Source of the DNA: an uncultured Schwartzia sp. | GTDB taxonomy: Bacteria > Bacillota > Negativicutes > Selenomonadales > Selenomonadaceae | Assembly: GCA_905372875.1 (NCBI GenBank) | Contig: CAJPQU010000085.1 | Location: 1 to 8,565 of the forward strand | DNA: 8,565 nt | Reading direction: 5' to 3' | Program-made: the position numbers and the translations under genes | Notes under the pieces: generated by a model | Told to the model about the DNA's origin: nothing | What the model saw: the letters and a program-made list of their open reading frames with translations, nothing else | The model's database searches: none | Shown here: one piece after another, positions 1-6,134 of the stretch | How the letters are laid out: each line of letters starts with the position of its first letter | Position numbering within the stretch: position 1 is the stretch's first letter

Positions 1-6
1 CCTGTT

Positions 7-35
7 TTGCTTCGGGTGCCCCAGGGCAGTATAAT
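7..35 (+). promoter_or_regulatory. Putative sigma-70/sigma-A promoter for the FlgT-like/LPP20-like unit
   Basis: A perfect -10 hexamer TATAAT lies at 30-35. Seventeen bases upstream, at 7-12, is TTGCTT, which matches the first three positions of the TTGACA -35 box. A start near position 42 would give a leader of about 80 nt before the ATG at 122. The -35 match is weak and the window begins just upstream, so an additional promoter further left cannot be excluded. No operator-like palindrome is seen. Confidence 0.5.
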
Positions 36-105
36 AGGAAGCGAGGATGTAGTTTCATTTTTATCGCTGCTTTATTTTTTATGAAAGGAAACGATAGAAC
101 GAGGA

Positions 106-115
106 AAGGAGGAGG
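106..115 (+). promoter_or_regulatory. Ribosome binding site of the FlgT-like gene
   Basis: The purine run AAGGAGGAGG sits six bases before the ATG at 122. It is close to the Shine-Dalgarno consensus and supports that start over the in-frame ATG at 137. Confidence 0.75.
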
Positions 116-121
116 CACAGG

Positions 122-1213
122 ATGAGAGGGGTTCGCATGTTATGGCTCACGGCGGCTCTGCTTTTGGCTTGCACCGCCGTGGCTGCGGCAGCGACCGTGA
201 CCGCCACCGGGCAGGGGGCTACGGAGCGGGCCGCCCTTCGTGAGGCGATGCGGTCAGCGATTGAGCAAGAAGTGGGCGTACTGGTGGACAGCCACACCTA
301 CGTGAAGAATTATCAGCTCATCCACGATGATATTTATACCCATTCCGAGGGCTATGTGAGTCGGTATGAAGTTTTGGAAAAGAGCTTTGCGAGCGGGATT
401 CATCGGGTGACGATTCGGGCGGAGGTCAGCGAATCACTGCAAAGTGATCTCATGACCAAGCTGCAAAAGCAGGCGCTCATCCGGGAAAATCTTTTAGATC
501 CCCGCATCGGAGTGGTGATTTCGGACAGCCAGGATCGGTCGGCGTATCATGGCGTGGCTGCAGCGGTGGAAAATGAGATCGTGACGGCTTTGCGAGAGAA
601 TGGTTTTTCTCGCCTCGTGGATTTGGGCCAGGTGGAGGCGTCGGTGAAAAAGCGTATCGCAACAGCTGTGTTTGAGGGCGATACTGAAGGGGCGGCGATG
701 TTGAAAAATTCGTTTCCTGTGGATTATTTAGTGACGGGGTTGGTGGATGTGACGGATACGCCGGGGGCTTTCGGCTGGGGGGAAAGTGCTTCAGCAGGGA
801 CGGAGGCAATCCTCACGATTCGCTTCGTGAACGTTAACAGCGGAGAGATTGCCTATGCGGGGACATTCCGGGGGCGTTCTCAGCGCACAGGCAGCCGGGC
901 GGTGACAGTGGCAGTTCAGAAGGCTTCCCGGGCTATGGTGCGGGCGCTGGCTGACGGAGCGCTGCAAAAGGCCGCAGATCCTGGCCAGCATGTGATGCTG
1001 CAGGTCACGGCGGGGGTCTTAGGGAACTTCGGGGAAGCCTATGATTTTCTTTCCCGCCTGCCGGGGGTGCGCCAAGTATACCCGAGACAGCAGCAAGGGG
1101 AGAGCCAAGCCTTCGATGTGGATTACGACGGGACAGCGTTTGATTTAGCGCGAGCTTTGGAAGACGCGGGGATCGCCGTGCGGGAGATGAGCGCCGAATA
1201 TCTCCGCATTTGA
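122..1213 (+). CDS. FlgT-like exported protein (flagellar assembly protein T family N-terminal domain)
   Basis: This is a 363-residue exported protein. Residues 1-24 form a signal peptide (Arg-containing start, hydrophobic L7-A24, Ala-rich cleavage region). A Cys at 17 preceded by L-L-A could be a lipobox, but the hydrophobic stretch continues past it, so lipidation is uncertain. Residues about 25-102 match the FlgT N-terminal domain pattern: T-G-x-G start, a helix rich in Ala/Arg, then YVKNYQLI, EGYVSRYEV and HRVTIRAEV. Residues about 127-285 (RIGVVISDS, NEIVTALRENGF, DYLVTGLVDV) look like the CsgG/TolB-N-like middle fold of FlgT. The end (about 291-360) is a small alpha/beta domain. FlgT in Vibrio builds the H ring of the flagellar basal body, but no flagellar gene is visible here, so the role may be a general envelope one. 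It is followed 58 bp later by the LPP20-like gene, probably co-transcribed. The family call is from motif memory. Confidence 0.75.
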   Translation: MRGVRMLWLTAALLLACTAVAAAATVTATGQGATERAALREAMRSAIEQEVGVLVDSHTYVKNYQLIHDDIYTHSEGYVSRYEVLEKSFASGIHRVTIRAEVSESLQSDLMTKLQKQALIRENLLDPRIGVVISDSQDRSAYHGVAAAVENEIVTALRENGFSRLVDLGQVEASVKKRIATAVFEGDTEGAAMLKNSFPVDYLVTGLVDVTDTPGAFGWGESASAGTEAILTIRFVNVNSGEIAYAGTFRGRSQRTGSRAVTVAVQKASRAMVRALADGALQKAADPGQHVMLQVTAGVLGNFGEAYDFLSRLPGVRQVYPRQQQGESQAFDVDYDGTAFDLARALEDAGIAVREMSAEYLRI

Positions 1214-1233
1214 GAAGAAATGGGAATGGACAA

Positions 1234-1254
1234 ACGGCGGGGCTGCGTCGCCGT
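1234..1254 (+). other. Small intercistronic hairpin
   Basis: The sequences ACGGCG (1234-1239) and CGCCGT (1249-1254) form a six-base-pair stem around a nine-base interval in the 58-bp gap between the two rightward genes, just before the RBS. No U-tract follows, so it is not a terminator. It may affect mRNA stability, or be chance in GC-rich DNA. Confidence 0.25.
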
Positions 1255-1257
1255 GAC

Positions 1258-1263
1258 GGGAGG
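1258..1263 (+). promoter_or_regulatory. Ribosome binding site of the LPP20-like gene
   Basis: GGGAGG is placed eight bases before the ATG at 1272 and supports that start. Confidence 0.65.
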
Positions 1264-1271
1264 ACGAGATC

Positions 1272-2090
1272 ATGAAAAAATACGTGGGGCTGTTCATCGC
1301 GTGGGGGCTGTTTTTTATTAGCGCCGTCGCTTTTGCCGCCGCGAATTACGAGGAGAATGTGGTGGAAGCGGAGGGCTATGGTCTCTCTGCCGCCGGATCG
1401 GCCACCGAAGTGCAGGCACGTCTGACGGCGCGGCGGGCCGCTATCGCTGACGCCCAGCGGGTTTTGGCGGAAGAGATGGCCGCTGTGCAGGTGGATGCAG
1501 AGACGCGGGTGGAGGATGCGGCGCTCAAAAGCGATGTGGTGCAGACGAAGGTGACAGCCCTTCTGAAAGGGTGCCGGGTGGTACGGGAAAGTTACGAGGA
1601 CGGCGCTTATCGGGTGACGGTGGCGGTGCCGCTCTTTGGCGAGCACTCTTTGGCTGCGGCGGCGCTGCCGAGGAAGAGCGGGCGTCAGCCCTTCCCGTTG
1701 GCGGCAAGCCTATCCCGGGACGAGGCGGCGAAGGAATACGGCCCCCGCGAACCGGTAGAGGGCGGCCCTTACACCGGCCTCATCCTTGACTGTCGAGGTC
1801 TTGATCTCCGCCCGGCTATGTCGCCGGTGATTAAGACGACGGCGGGGGAGCCGATTTACGGGTACAAGAATCTTGATTCGGCGGAGGTCATTCGTCGAGG
1901 CATGGCCGGATACGCTCATACCTTTGAGGACAATACAGCACGGGCAGGGGAGAATCCCCTCATTCTTCGCGCCGCAGGGGTGGATCGTTATTTTAATCCT
2001 GTGGTCACGGCGGAGGACGGTGGGTGGATCTTACGGGAGAACGAAAAGACGCATTTTCTGGATAAGGCAGCAGTGGTATTTGTGCGGTGA
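1272..2090 (+). CDS. LPP20-like exported protein
   Basis: This 272-residue protein begins with a clear type I signal peptide (KK at 2-3, hydrophobic 5-21, A-F-A cleavage site at 20-22). There is no Cys at the cleavage point, so it is probably a soluble periplasmic protein despite resembling the LPP20 lipoprotein family. Residues about 30-120 hold the LPP20/FlgT-N-like domain: EAEGYG, a long Ala-rich helix with ARRAAIADAQRVLAE, then ESYEDGAYRVTVAVPL. After a linker (about 125-160), residues 166-272 carry the C-terminal half often found in such proteins: YTGLILDCRGLDLRPAMSP, YGYKN, GMAGYAHTFEDNTARAGENPL, and a final strand KAAVVFV. Its N-terminal domain echoes that of the preceding FlgT-like gene, so the two may act together in the envelope. 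The molecular function is unknown. It is the last gene of the rightward unit; the terminator starts five bases after its TGA. Confidence 0.72.
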   Translation: MKKYVGLFIAWGLFFISAVAFAAANYEENVVEAEGYGLSAAGSATEVQARLTARRAAIADAQRVLAEEMAAVQVDAETRVEDAALKSDVVQTKVTALLKGCRVVRESYEDGAYRVTVAVPLFGEHSLAAAALPRKSGRQPFPLAASLSRDEAAKEYGPREPVEGGPYTGLILDCRGLDLRPAMSPVIKTTAGEPIYGYKNLDSAEVIRRGMAGYAHTFEDNTARAGENPLILRAAGVDRYFNPVVTAEDGGWILRENEKTHFLDKAAVVFVR

Positions 2091-2095
2091 CGGAG

Positions 2096-2153
2096 GATAA
2101 AACAAGGACGCCGTATGGGCTAAATTCGGCTCATACGGCGTCCTTGTTTTATC
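2096..2153. terminator. Bidirectional intrinsic terminator between converging operons
   Basis: Bases 2096-2117 and 2132-2153 are perfect reverse complements (22 bp) around a 14-nt centre. Each arm has a GC-rich core (AAGGACGCC / GGCGTCCTT) flanked by GATAAAACA on the outer left and TGTTTTATC on the outer right. A U-rich tail therefore follows the core in both directions, as expected of a shared terminator. It starts five bases after the TGA of the rightward LPP20-like gene. The TAA stop of the leftward DUF134 gene (2149-2151) lies inside the right arm. The hairpin is seen directly in the sequence; termination is inferred. Confidence 0.9.
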
Positions 2154-2919
2154 TTGCCTTTAAGAGGCAGCAGCCACCGAAGCGGGCGCAGGGGGCGTGG
2201 GCTTTAACATCCTCCTCGGCGGTGGAGCGGTGGCGGCAGTTCACGATGGAATTGCAGGCCAGGCGATTTTTTAAAAAGTTTCGTACTAAGTTCTCGGGCT
2301 GCCCCGACAGACCTAAAAAAACCAGAAGGCCCGCTTCCTTGAGGGCGTTGCGGTACCCTGCTCCCATGCGGAAGGAAAAAACGACGTTGATCTTTTCCCG
2401 CAAAAGAGTAAGGAGGAGGGACGTGATGTTTTTGGCGTTTAAAGGCAGACGGCGCATCGCGATGATCTTTTCCTGCCGAGTCTCGTAGCAGAGGAAGGCC
2501 GCTGCGTCTGAAAAATCTTGGCCAGAGGCTTCCGCTGGATATTGGGGAATGAGGATGCGGGCCTCTTCTCCTATGGCGGCAGGGCTGCCGGGGGTATCGC
2601 CGAGAGTATCCATCTCACAGTGAATGAGGCCGCGACACAGATCATAATCGCCGCCGGCGATGCGAAGGGGCAGGCCATCGATGAGAAACTGGGCCAGCTT
2701 GCGGCGGGCGTCGAAATAAAGCTGCTGGACGCTGCCCCGGGAGATGTTCATTTTGGCGGCACACATTTCCTGCGTGAAGCCTAGGTAGTCGATGAGACGA
2801 ATGGCCTCGTACTCCTCGACGGCCATGGTGATGCTCACCGCGTCGCTGCCTTTTTCGGCGTGAAATTCGGTATATTGGGGTAGGAAGCACACCCGGCGCT
2901 GTTTTTTCGGGCGGGACAT
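2149..2919 (-). CDS. DUF134 (UPF0251) HTH protein with NifX/NifB-like dinitrogenase cofactor domain
   Basis: This 256-residue cytoplasmic protein is likely a DNA-binding, metal- or cofactor-related regulator; its true function is unknown. The N-terminus SRPKKQRRVCFLP is the DUF134 signature. It is followed at about 32-92 by a helix-turn-helix region (EEYEAIRLIDYLGFTQEMCAAKMNISRGSV) and LRIAGGDYDLC. Residues about 120-222 resemble the NifX/NifB-type domain that binds Fe-S cofactors (EKIIAMRRL, INVVFSFRMGAGYRNALKEAGL). The tail is Cys/His-rich (C222, C228, H230, H241, C244, C250, C251), as in relatives with putative metal-binding tails. The ATG is supported by GGGAG eight bases upstream, and an in-frame stop shortly before blocks extension. 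It is the last gene of the leftward transporter operon, 50 bp after the ATPase, and ends inside the terminator. Family assignment is firm; a regulatory role for the transporter is inference. Confidence 0.85.
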   Translation of the reverse strand: MSRPKKQRRVCFLPQYTEFHAEKGSDAVSITMAVEEYEAIRLIDYLGFTQEMCAAKMNISRGSVQQLYFDARRKLAQFLIDGLPLRIAGGDYDLCRGLIHCEMDTLGDTPGSPAAIGEEARILIPQYPAEASGQDFSDAAAFLCYETRQEKIIAMRRLPLNAKNITSLLLTLLREKINVVFSFRMGAGYRNALKEAGLLVFLGLSGQPENLVRNFLKNRLACNSIVNCRHRSTAEEDVKAHAPCARFGGCCLLKAR

Positions 2920-2927
2920 CGAAACGT

Positions 2928-2932
2928 CTCCC
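2928..2932 (-). promoter_or_regulatory. Ribosome binding site of the DUF134 gene
   Basis: Read on the minus strand, GGGAG lies eight bases before the ATG ending at 2919. A second purine block, AAGGAG (2935-2940), sits just upstream. The gene therefore has its own translation signal and is not coupled to the ATPase by overlap. Confidence 0.6.
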
Positions 2933-2969
2933 TTCTCCTTTTCCCGTACTTATCGTGCTTACTCATAGT

Positions 2970-3782
2970 TTAGCACATTTTTCGTTCTGATGGGAGATTT
3001 TCGCCGCAGTGGGATCGCAGGGAGGCACGGGCGGCGACGATGGGAATGCCCGATTCGTCCCGCAGAACTTCCGCGTCCACGCCGTATACTTCCCGCAGCA
3101 TGGCGGGGTGGATGACAGCGGTGGGCTTTCCGTGGGCGTAGAGACCGCCCCCCGGGGCGAAGATGAAGATCTCGTCGGCGAAGCGGGCGGCCAGCCCTAA
3201 ATCGTGCAGCACCATAATGAAGGTGATGCCGTGGGCTTGGCTGATGGTCCGCACCGTTTCGCAAAGTTCGAATTGTTTTTGGAGGTCGAGGCTGTTCGTT
3301 GGTTCGTCCATGAGGACGAGATGCGGCTCTCTGACCAATGTCTGGGCGATGGAGACCAGTTTTTGCTGCCCACCGGAGAGGCGGGCAAAGGGAACGAAGG
3401 CCAATGCCTCCAAATGGAGGAGTGAGAGGACGCGCATGACGGCTGCCGTGTCCTCGTCGTTCACCTTCCAGCGCAGCCGGGGCAGGCGCCCCAACAGCAC
3501 CGCCTCAAAGACCGTAAATCCAGCGGCTTTTGTCTCTTCCTGAGGCAGGTACGCGATACGGGCCATTTTTTCTTCGTGGCTCATGGTTTTTACGTCCTGT
3601 CCGTCGTAGAAGATCTTCCCCGCGGCGGGCAAAAGGCCGAACAGGCACTTTAAGAAGGTGGATTTTCCCGAGGCGTTGGGGCCGATGATGACGTTGAATT
3701 TCTCCCGAAAGGTGAGGGACAGCCTGGAGAAGATTGGCCGTTCTTTTCCGTAGCCGAAGGTCATATTTTCTACTTGGATCAT
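2970..3782 (-). CDS. ABC transporter ATP-binding protein, FecE/BtuD/FepC type
   Basis: This 270-residue ATPase powers import through the adjacent FecCD-type permease from the cytoplasmic face. All nucleotide-binding motifs are present: Walker A GPNASGKST (34-42), Q-loop Gln81 in YLPQE, signature LSGGQ (135-139), Walker B LVLMDE (155-160) with the catalytic Glu, D-loop SLD, and switch His193 in VLHDL. Length and order match the siderophore/heme/cobalamin (FepC/BtuD) family. The start is the ATG at 3782, which shares ATGA with the permease stop (3779-3782), implying translational coupling. The open frame runs further upstream inside the permease gene, but that part is an out-of-frame shadow. 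The C-terminal tail (about 250-270) is hydrophilic and not conserved as far as I can tell. Substrate is unspecified by this subunit. Confidence 0.95.
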   Translation of the reverse strand: MIQVENMTFGYGKERPIFSRLSLTFREKFNVIIGPNASGKSTFLKCLFGLLPAAGKIFYDGQDVKTMSHEEKMARIAYLPQEETKAAGFTVFEAVLLGRLPRLRWKVNDEDTAAVMRVLSLLHLEALAFVPFARLSGGQQKLVSIAQTLVREPHLVLMDEPTNSLDLQKQFELCETVRTISQAHGITFIMVLHDLGLAARFADEIFIFAPGGGLYAHGKPTAVIHPAMLREVYGVDAEVLRDESGIPIVAARASLRSHCGENLPSERKMC

Positions 3783-4909
3783 GAATATCGCCTCCCGACG
3801 GTGAAGATGAGGAGCAGGAAGAAGGGGATGCCTAAAAAGGAGGTGATGAGGCCGATGGGCAGCAACGTGCCGGGGATCAGCATCTTGGACAGGAGGGAGG
3901 CCGCCGAGAGGAGAACAGCACCGAAGAGGGCGGAGGCGGGGAGGAGGTAGCGATGATCCTCCCCCACTAATCCTCGAGCCAAATGGGGGGCTGCCAAACC
4001 CAAAAAGCCGATGGTGCCCACAAAGGCAACGGTGGTAGCGGTCAAAAGAGAAATAAGGATGACGACCTGCCGCCGGAGCCGGGGAACGTTCACTCCGAGG
4101 CTTAAGGCCCGGGCGTCCTGAAGGACGAGGGCGGTGAGCTGCCAGGCACGGCGGTAGAGAAAGGCGAGCGTTAACAGGGTGATGACAGAAAGAAAAATCG
4201 CTTTGTCCCAAGAGGCTTTCGCTAAACTGCCGAATGTCCAGAAGACGAGGCTCTGGAGCTTGTTTTCGTCAGCGATGTACTGAAGGAACATGGTCAGGGA
4301 GTTGAAGATAAAATTGAGCGCGATGCCAAAGAGAATGATGGTGTTTCGGCTGCTCTGCTGCCACGCCGCGAAGCGGTAGATGAGGAACGCGGCCAAGAGG
4401 GCGAAGCCGAAAGCGTTCACCGTGACGATGAGGTTGGGAGGCAGAAATTCCGTATTAACCTGTAAGACGATACCGGCCGCCGCGCCGAAAGCGGCCGCCG
4501 CCGAGATACCCAAGGTGTAAGGGCTGGCCATGGGATTTCCCAAGATCGTCTGCATTTCACAGCCACCGACAGCAAAAGCGGCGCCTGCTAAGACGGCCAT
4601 TGCCGCCATGGGGAGGCGGATGCTGCGGATCACGGTATCGGTAGTGGGATCGACGCTGCCGCCGGTGAGGACGACGACGGCTTCCCACAGTCCGACGTCT
4701 GAGGAACCGGCGATGAGATTCAGGAAAAAACCTACGGCCGTACCCATGAGAAGCAGGACGACCACTAAGGATTTCTTCCTTGTAATGGCCTGATAGATCC
4801 GCTGACCGTCAACAGCGGGGTCCGGCGGTGCTGATGATGGCACGGGCGAAAGCACCGGCATCTTCATCGGCTCTACGATGTGATGGCCTCGCGCGTTTTC
4901 GTCCCTCAT
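3779..4909 (-). CDS. FecCD/BtuC-family ABC transporter permease
   Basis: This is the inner-membrane permease of a metal-chelate or cobalamin-type importer, 376 residues if begun at the ATG at 4909. That ATG overlaps the stop of the binding-protein gene as ATGA (4906-4909), with the purine-rich GGAAGATGAGG just upstream. A longer reading would need a TTG at 4927 and is less likely. About ten hydrophobic segments run from residue 48 to the end. Family landmarks are RSIRLPMAAMAVLAGAAFAV (95-114), QTILGNPMASPYTLGIS (120-136), and the ATPase-coupling region GLAAPHLARGLVGEDHRYLLP (304-324). Its N-terminal cytoplasmic stretch (about 1-47) is unusually long and Pro/Ser-rich (VLSPVPSSAPPDPAV). It probably works as a dimer with two copies of the ATPase encoded next. 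Confidence 0.92.
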   Translation of the reverse strand: MRDENARGHHIVEPMKMPVLSPVPSSAPPDPAVDGQRIYQAITRKKSLVVVLLLMGTAVGFFLNLIAGSSDVGLWEAVVVLTGGSVDPTTDTVIRSIRLPMAAMAVLAGAAFAVGGCEMQTILGNPMASPYTLGISAAAAFGAAAGIVLQVNTEFLPPNLIVTVNAFGFALLAAFLIYRFAAWQQSSRNTIILFGIALNFIFNSLTMFLQYIADENKLQSLVFWTFGSLAKASWDKAIFLSVITLLTLAFLYRRAWQLTALVLQDARALSLGVNVPRLRRQVVILISLLTATTVAFVGTIGFLGLAAPHLARGLVGEDHRYLLPASALFGAVLLSAASLLSKMLIPGTLLPIGLITSFLGIPFFLLLIFTVGRRYS

Positions 4910-6045
4910 GGCAGCCTCATCTTCCAAAGTCCATCGCTGCTTTTGACGATCATGAAACGATCGTAAAATTCCGATAGACGTGCCTCAGGATCGACGTCGG
5001 CAAACGCCTCTGGATAAAAGAGTTTGGCGAAGCTGAGGGCGGGATAAAAGACGCAGCAGGTGCGGGAAAGTTCGTGCTGATATTCGTAAACATTTTTGTT
5101 TTTGACGGCTTTCAGATGCTCCCAGCCGGGGCGCTTTACAATGCTGAACCGATCCGTGATGGTTTCCTCCGGCGGGGCGCCCAAACCCATGGGGGATGTC
5201 CCGCTGAGGAGGATGAAATCGGGATCGGAAGTCAGTACGTATTCGGGATCCAAGCTCACCGATCCGGGGGGACCATCCGTCGGCTTGCCCGCACCGGCGC
5301 GGTCGGCTAAGTTTTCTCCTCCGGCGTAAGCAATCAATGTCCCCCAGCCGGACACATTGCTGCGGCTGGACGGACCGAAGATTTCTGCCGAGCCGGATTT
5401 CTCGTAATATACTAAGGGTTTCGGGGTGTTGACCTTTTTCAGGCCCGTTTCTAAATCGGTGAATTGTCTATCTAAAAAGGCCGCGACTTCTTCCGCCCTC
5501 TCCGGTTCGTCGAAGACTTTTCCCAATAAACGGTAGAGATCCTGCGCCGACTGAGTTGTCTTGCCCGGCACATCGATGAGGAGCAGCGCGATACCGGCTT
5601 CTGTTAACCGCGGCTCAATGTCCATGGCGTACATATGCCCCTGCATGACGGAATTGACGATCAATACGTCCGGCTTGGCGGCTAAAATCGCTTCCACGTC
5701 GAAGGGGGCGCCGTGGGGGGAGATGATCTTCCACTGCTCTTTATACTGAGGGAAGCGCGGCTCATACACTTTATCGTAATTCTTTTTGCCGCCGGAGTCC
5801 CCCACGCCTTTCAGCATGGCGAAGGCTTCTTCCCCTTTCAGAGGAATGATGAAGTCGATCAAATCAAAGGTGCTGATGGCGTAGCGCTGCACGGGGTGTT
5901 TCAGGGTTACGCGTCGTCCAGCGGCGTCGGTTACCGTTATGGTTTTTTGTTCTCTTTTTTCCTGCGGAACCGTTTCGCTGCCGCAGCCGGTCAGGGCAAA
6001 GAGAAGGAGCAGCGTGAGGCCGAGGAGGGAGCCTTTCTTTATCAT
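4906..6045 (-). CDS. Lipoprotein periplasmic substrate-binding protein of a BtuF/FepB/FhuD-type ABC importer
   Basis: This 379-residue lipoprotein captures ligand in the periplasm and delivers it to the permease. The signal sequence (KK, hydrophobic 7-17) ends in a lipobox L-T-G-C with Cys21 as the lipidated residue. The mature part has the class III binding-protein pattern: TVTDAAGRRVTLKHPVQRYAI (37-57), FDVEAILAAKPDVLIVNS (115-132), GIALLLIDVP (151-160), a long linking helix about 165-205, a second lobe with AYAGGENLAD (239-248) and DPDFILLSG (274-282). The Cys pair 330-331 and several aromatic residues near the end are notable but not diagnostic of ligand. I chose the ATG at 6045 because AAAGGTGAT (6050-6058) sits four bases upstream; the GTG at 6054 lies inside that RBS. 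The stop overlaps the permease start. Siderophore, heme, corrinoid or another metal complex are all possible. Confidence 0.9.
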   Translation of the reverse strand: MIKKGSLLGLTLLLLFALTGCGSETVPQEKREQKTITVTDAAGRRVTLKHPVQRYAISTFDLIDFIIPLKGEEAFAMLKGVGDSGGKKNYDKVYEPRFPQYKEQWKIISPHGAPFDVEAILAAKPDVLIVNSVMQGHMYAMDIEPRLTEAGIALLLIDVPGKTTQSAQDLYRLLGKVFDEPERAEEVAAFLDRQFTDLETGLKKVNTPKPLVYYEKSGSAEIFGPSSRSNVSGWGTLIAYAGGENLADRAGAGKPTDGPPGSVSLDPEYVLTSDPDFILLSGTSPMGLGAPPEETITDRFSIVKRPGWEHLKAVKNKNVYEYQHELSRTCCVFYPALSFAKLFYPEAFADVDPEARLSEFYDRFMIVKSSDGLWKMRLP

Positions 6046-6049
6046 AGGG

Positions 6050-6058
6050 ATCACCTTT
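6050..6058 (-). promoter_or_regulatory. Ribosome binding site deciding the binding-protein start
   Basis: On the minus strand AAAGGTGAT matches the 16S anti-Shine-Dalgarno complement and precedes ATG 6045 by four bases. The upstream in-frame GTG (6052-6054) falls inside this motif and so is unlikely to be the start codon. Confidence 0.65.
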
Positions 6059-6069
6059 CTTGATAGAGG

Positions 6070-6094
6070 GGGCGCCCCGAAATTCGAGGCGCCC
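6070..6094 (-). other. GC-rich intercistronic hairpin between receptor and binding-protein genes
   Basis: GGGCGCC (6070-6076) pairs with GGCGCCC (6088-6094). Three further inner pairs (6078-6080 with 6084-6086) form after one mismatch. It lies in the 72-bp gap after the receptor stop. The minus-strand sequence after the stem is CCCTCTATC, with no U-run, so it is not a standard terminator. An mRNA-stabilising or processing stem that sets different levels of receptor and binding protein is possible. Confidence 0.5.
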
Positions 6095-6099
6095 GTCAG

Positions 6100-6134
6100 A
6101 TCAGAATGTATATGAGATTAGAATATATACTGAT
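6100..6134. repeat. AT-rich imperfect inverted and direct repeat at the receptor stop codon
   Basis: ATCAG (6100-6104) and CTGAT (6130-6134) pair, and after one mismatch 6106-6111 pairs with 6123-6128 (one G-T). The same stretch contains two near-identical copies, AGAATGTATAT (6103-6113) and AGAATATATAC (6120-6130). It is clearly AT-rich against GC-rich surroundings and spans the receptor stop at 6118-6120. It may be a weak stem, an operator or an internal promoter; no function is shown. Confidence 0.3.

Noticed and set aside
40..80. Possible terminator of an upstream gene (AGCGA/TCGCT stem before a T-rich run)
   Set aside because: The stem is only five pairs with a 19-base loop, and it lies downstream of the better-supported TATAAT promoter.
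477..809. 110-codon minus-strand frame within the FlgT-like gene
   Set aside because: Its Pro/Ser/His-rich composition is the reverse reading of the coding strand; no motif is seen.
1005..1646. 213-codon open frame on the minus strand across the FlgT-like/LPP20-like junction
   Set aside because: It is antisense to two well-supported genes, has a low-complexity His/Arg/Pro composition typical of GC-rich shadow frames, and shows no recognisable domain.
2087..2488. 133-codon plus-strand frame after the LPP20-like gene
   Set aside because: It runs through the terminator and antisense to the DUF134 gene. The Arg/Lys-rich product has no domain.
2829..2964. Small minus-strand frame (starting MSKHDKYGKRRRE) between ATPase and DUF134, running into the latter out of frame
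   Set aside because: It has no Shine-Dalgarno sequence upstream, overlaps a strong gene, and includes that gene's RBS as coding; chance is the simplest explanation.
2920..2969. Metal-regulator box (Fur/DtxR-like palindrome) before the DUF134 gene
   Set aside because: I searched the gap by eye and found only weak GTAAGCAC/GATAAGTAC similarity and purine blocks, with no credible 15-19 bp palindrome.
3783..4211. Upstream extension of the ATPase reading frame (143 extra residues)
   Set aside because: It lies inside the permease gene in another frame, is Pro/Arg/His-rich with no family features, and the ATGA overlap marks the true start at 3782.
6061..6117. Rho-independent terminator after the receptor gene
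   Set aside because: The GC-rich stem is followed on the minus strand by CCCTCTATC with no U-tract, so full termination is unlikely.
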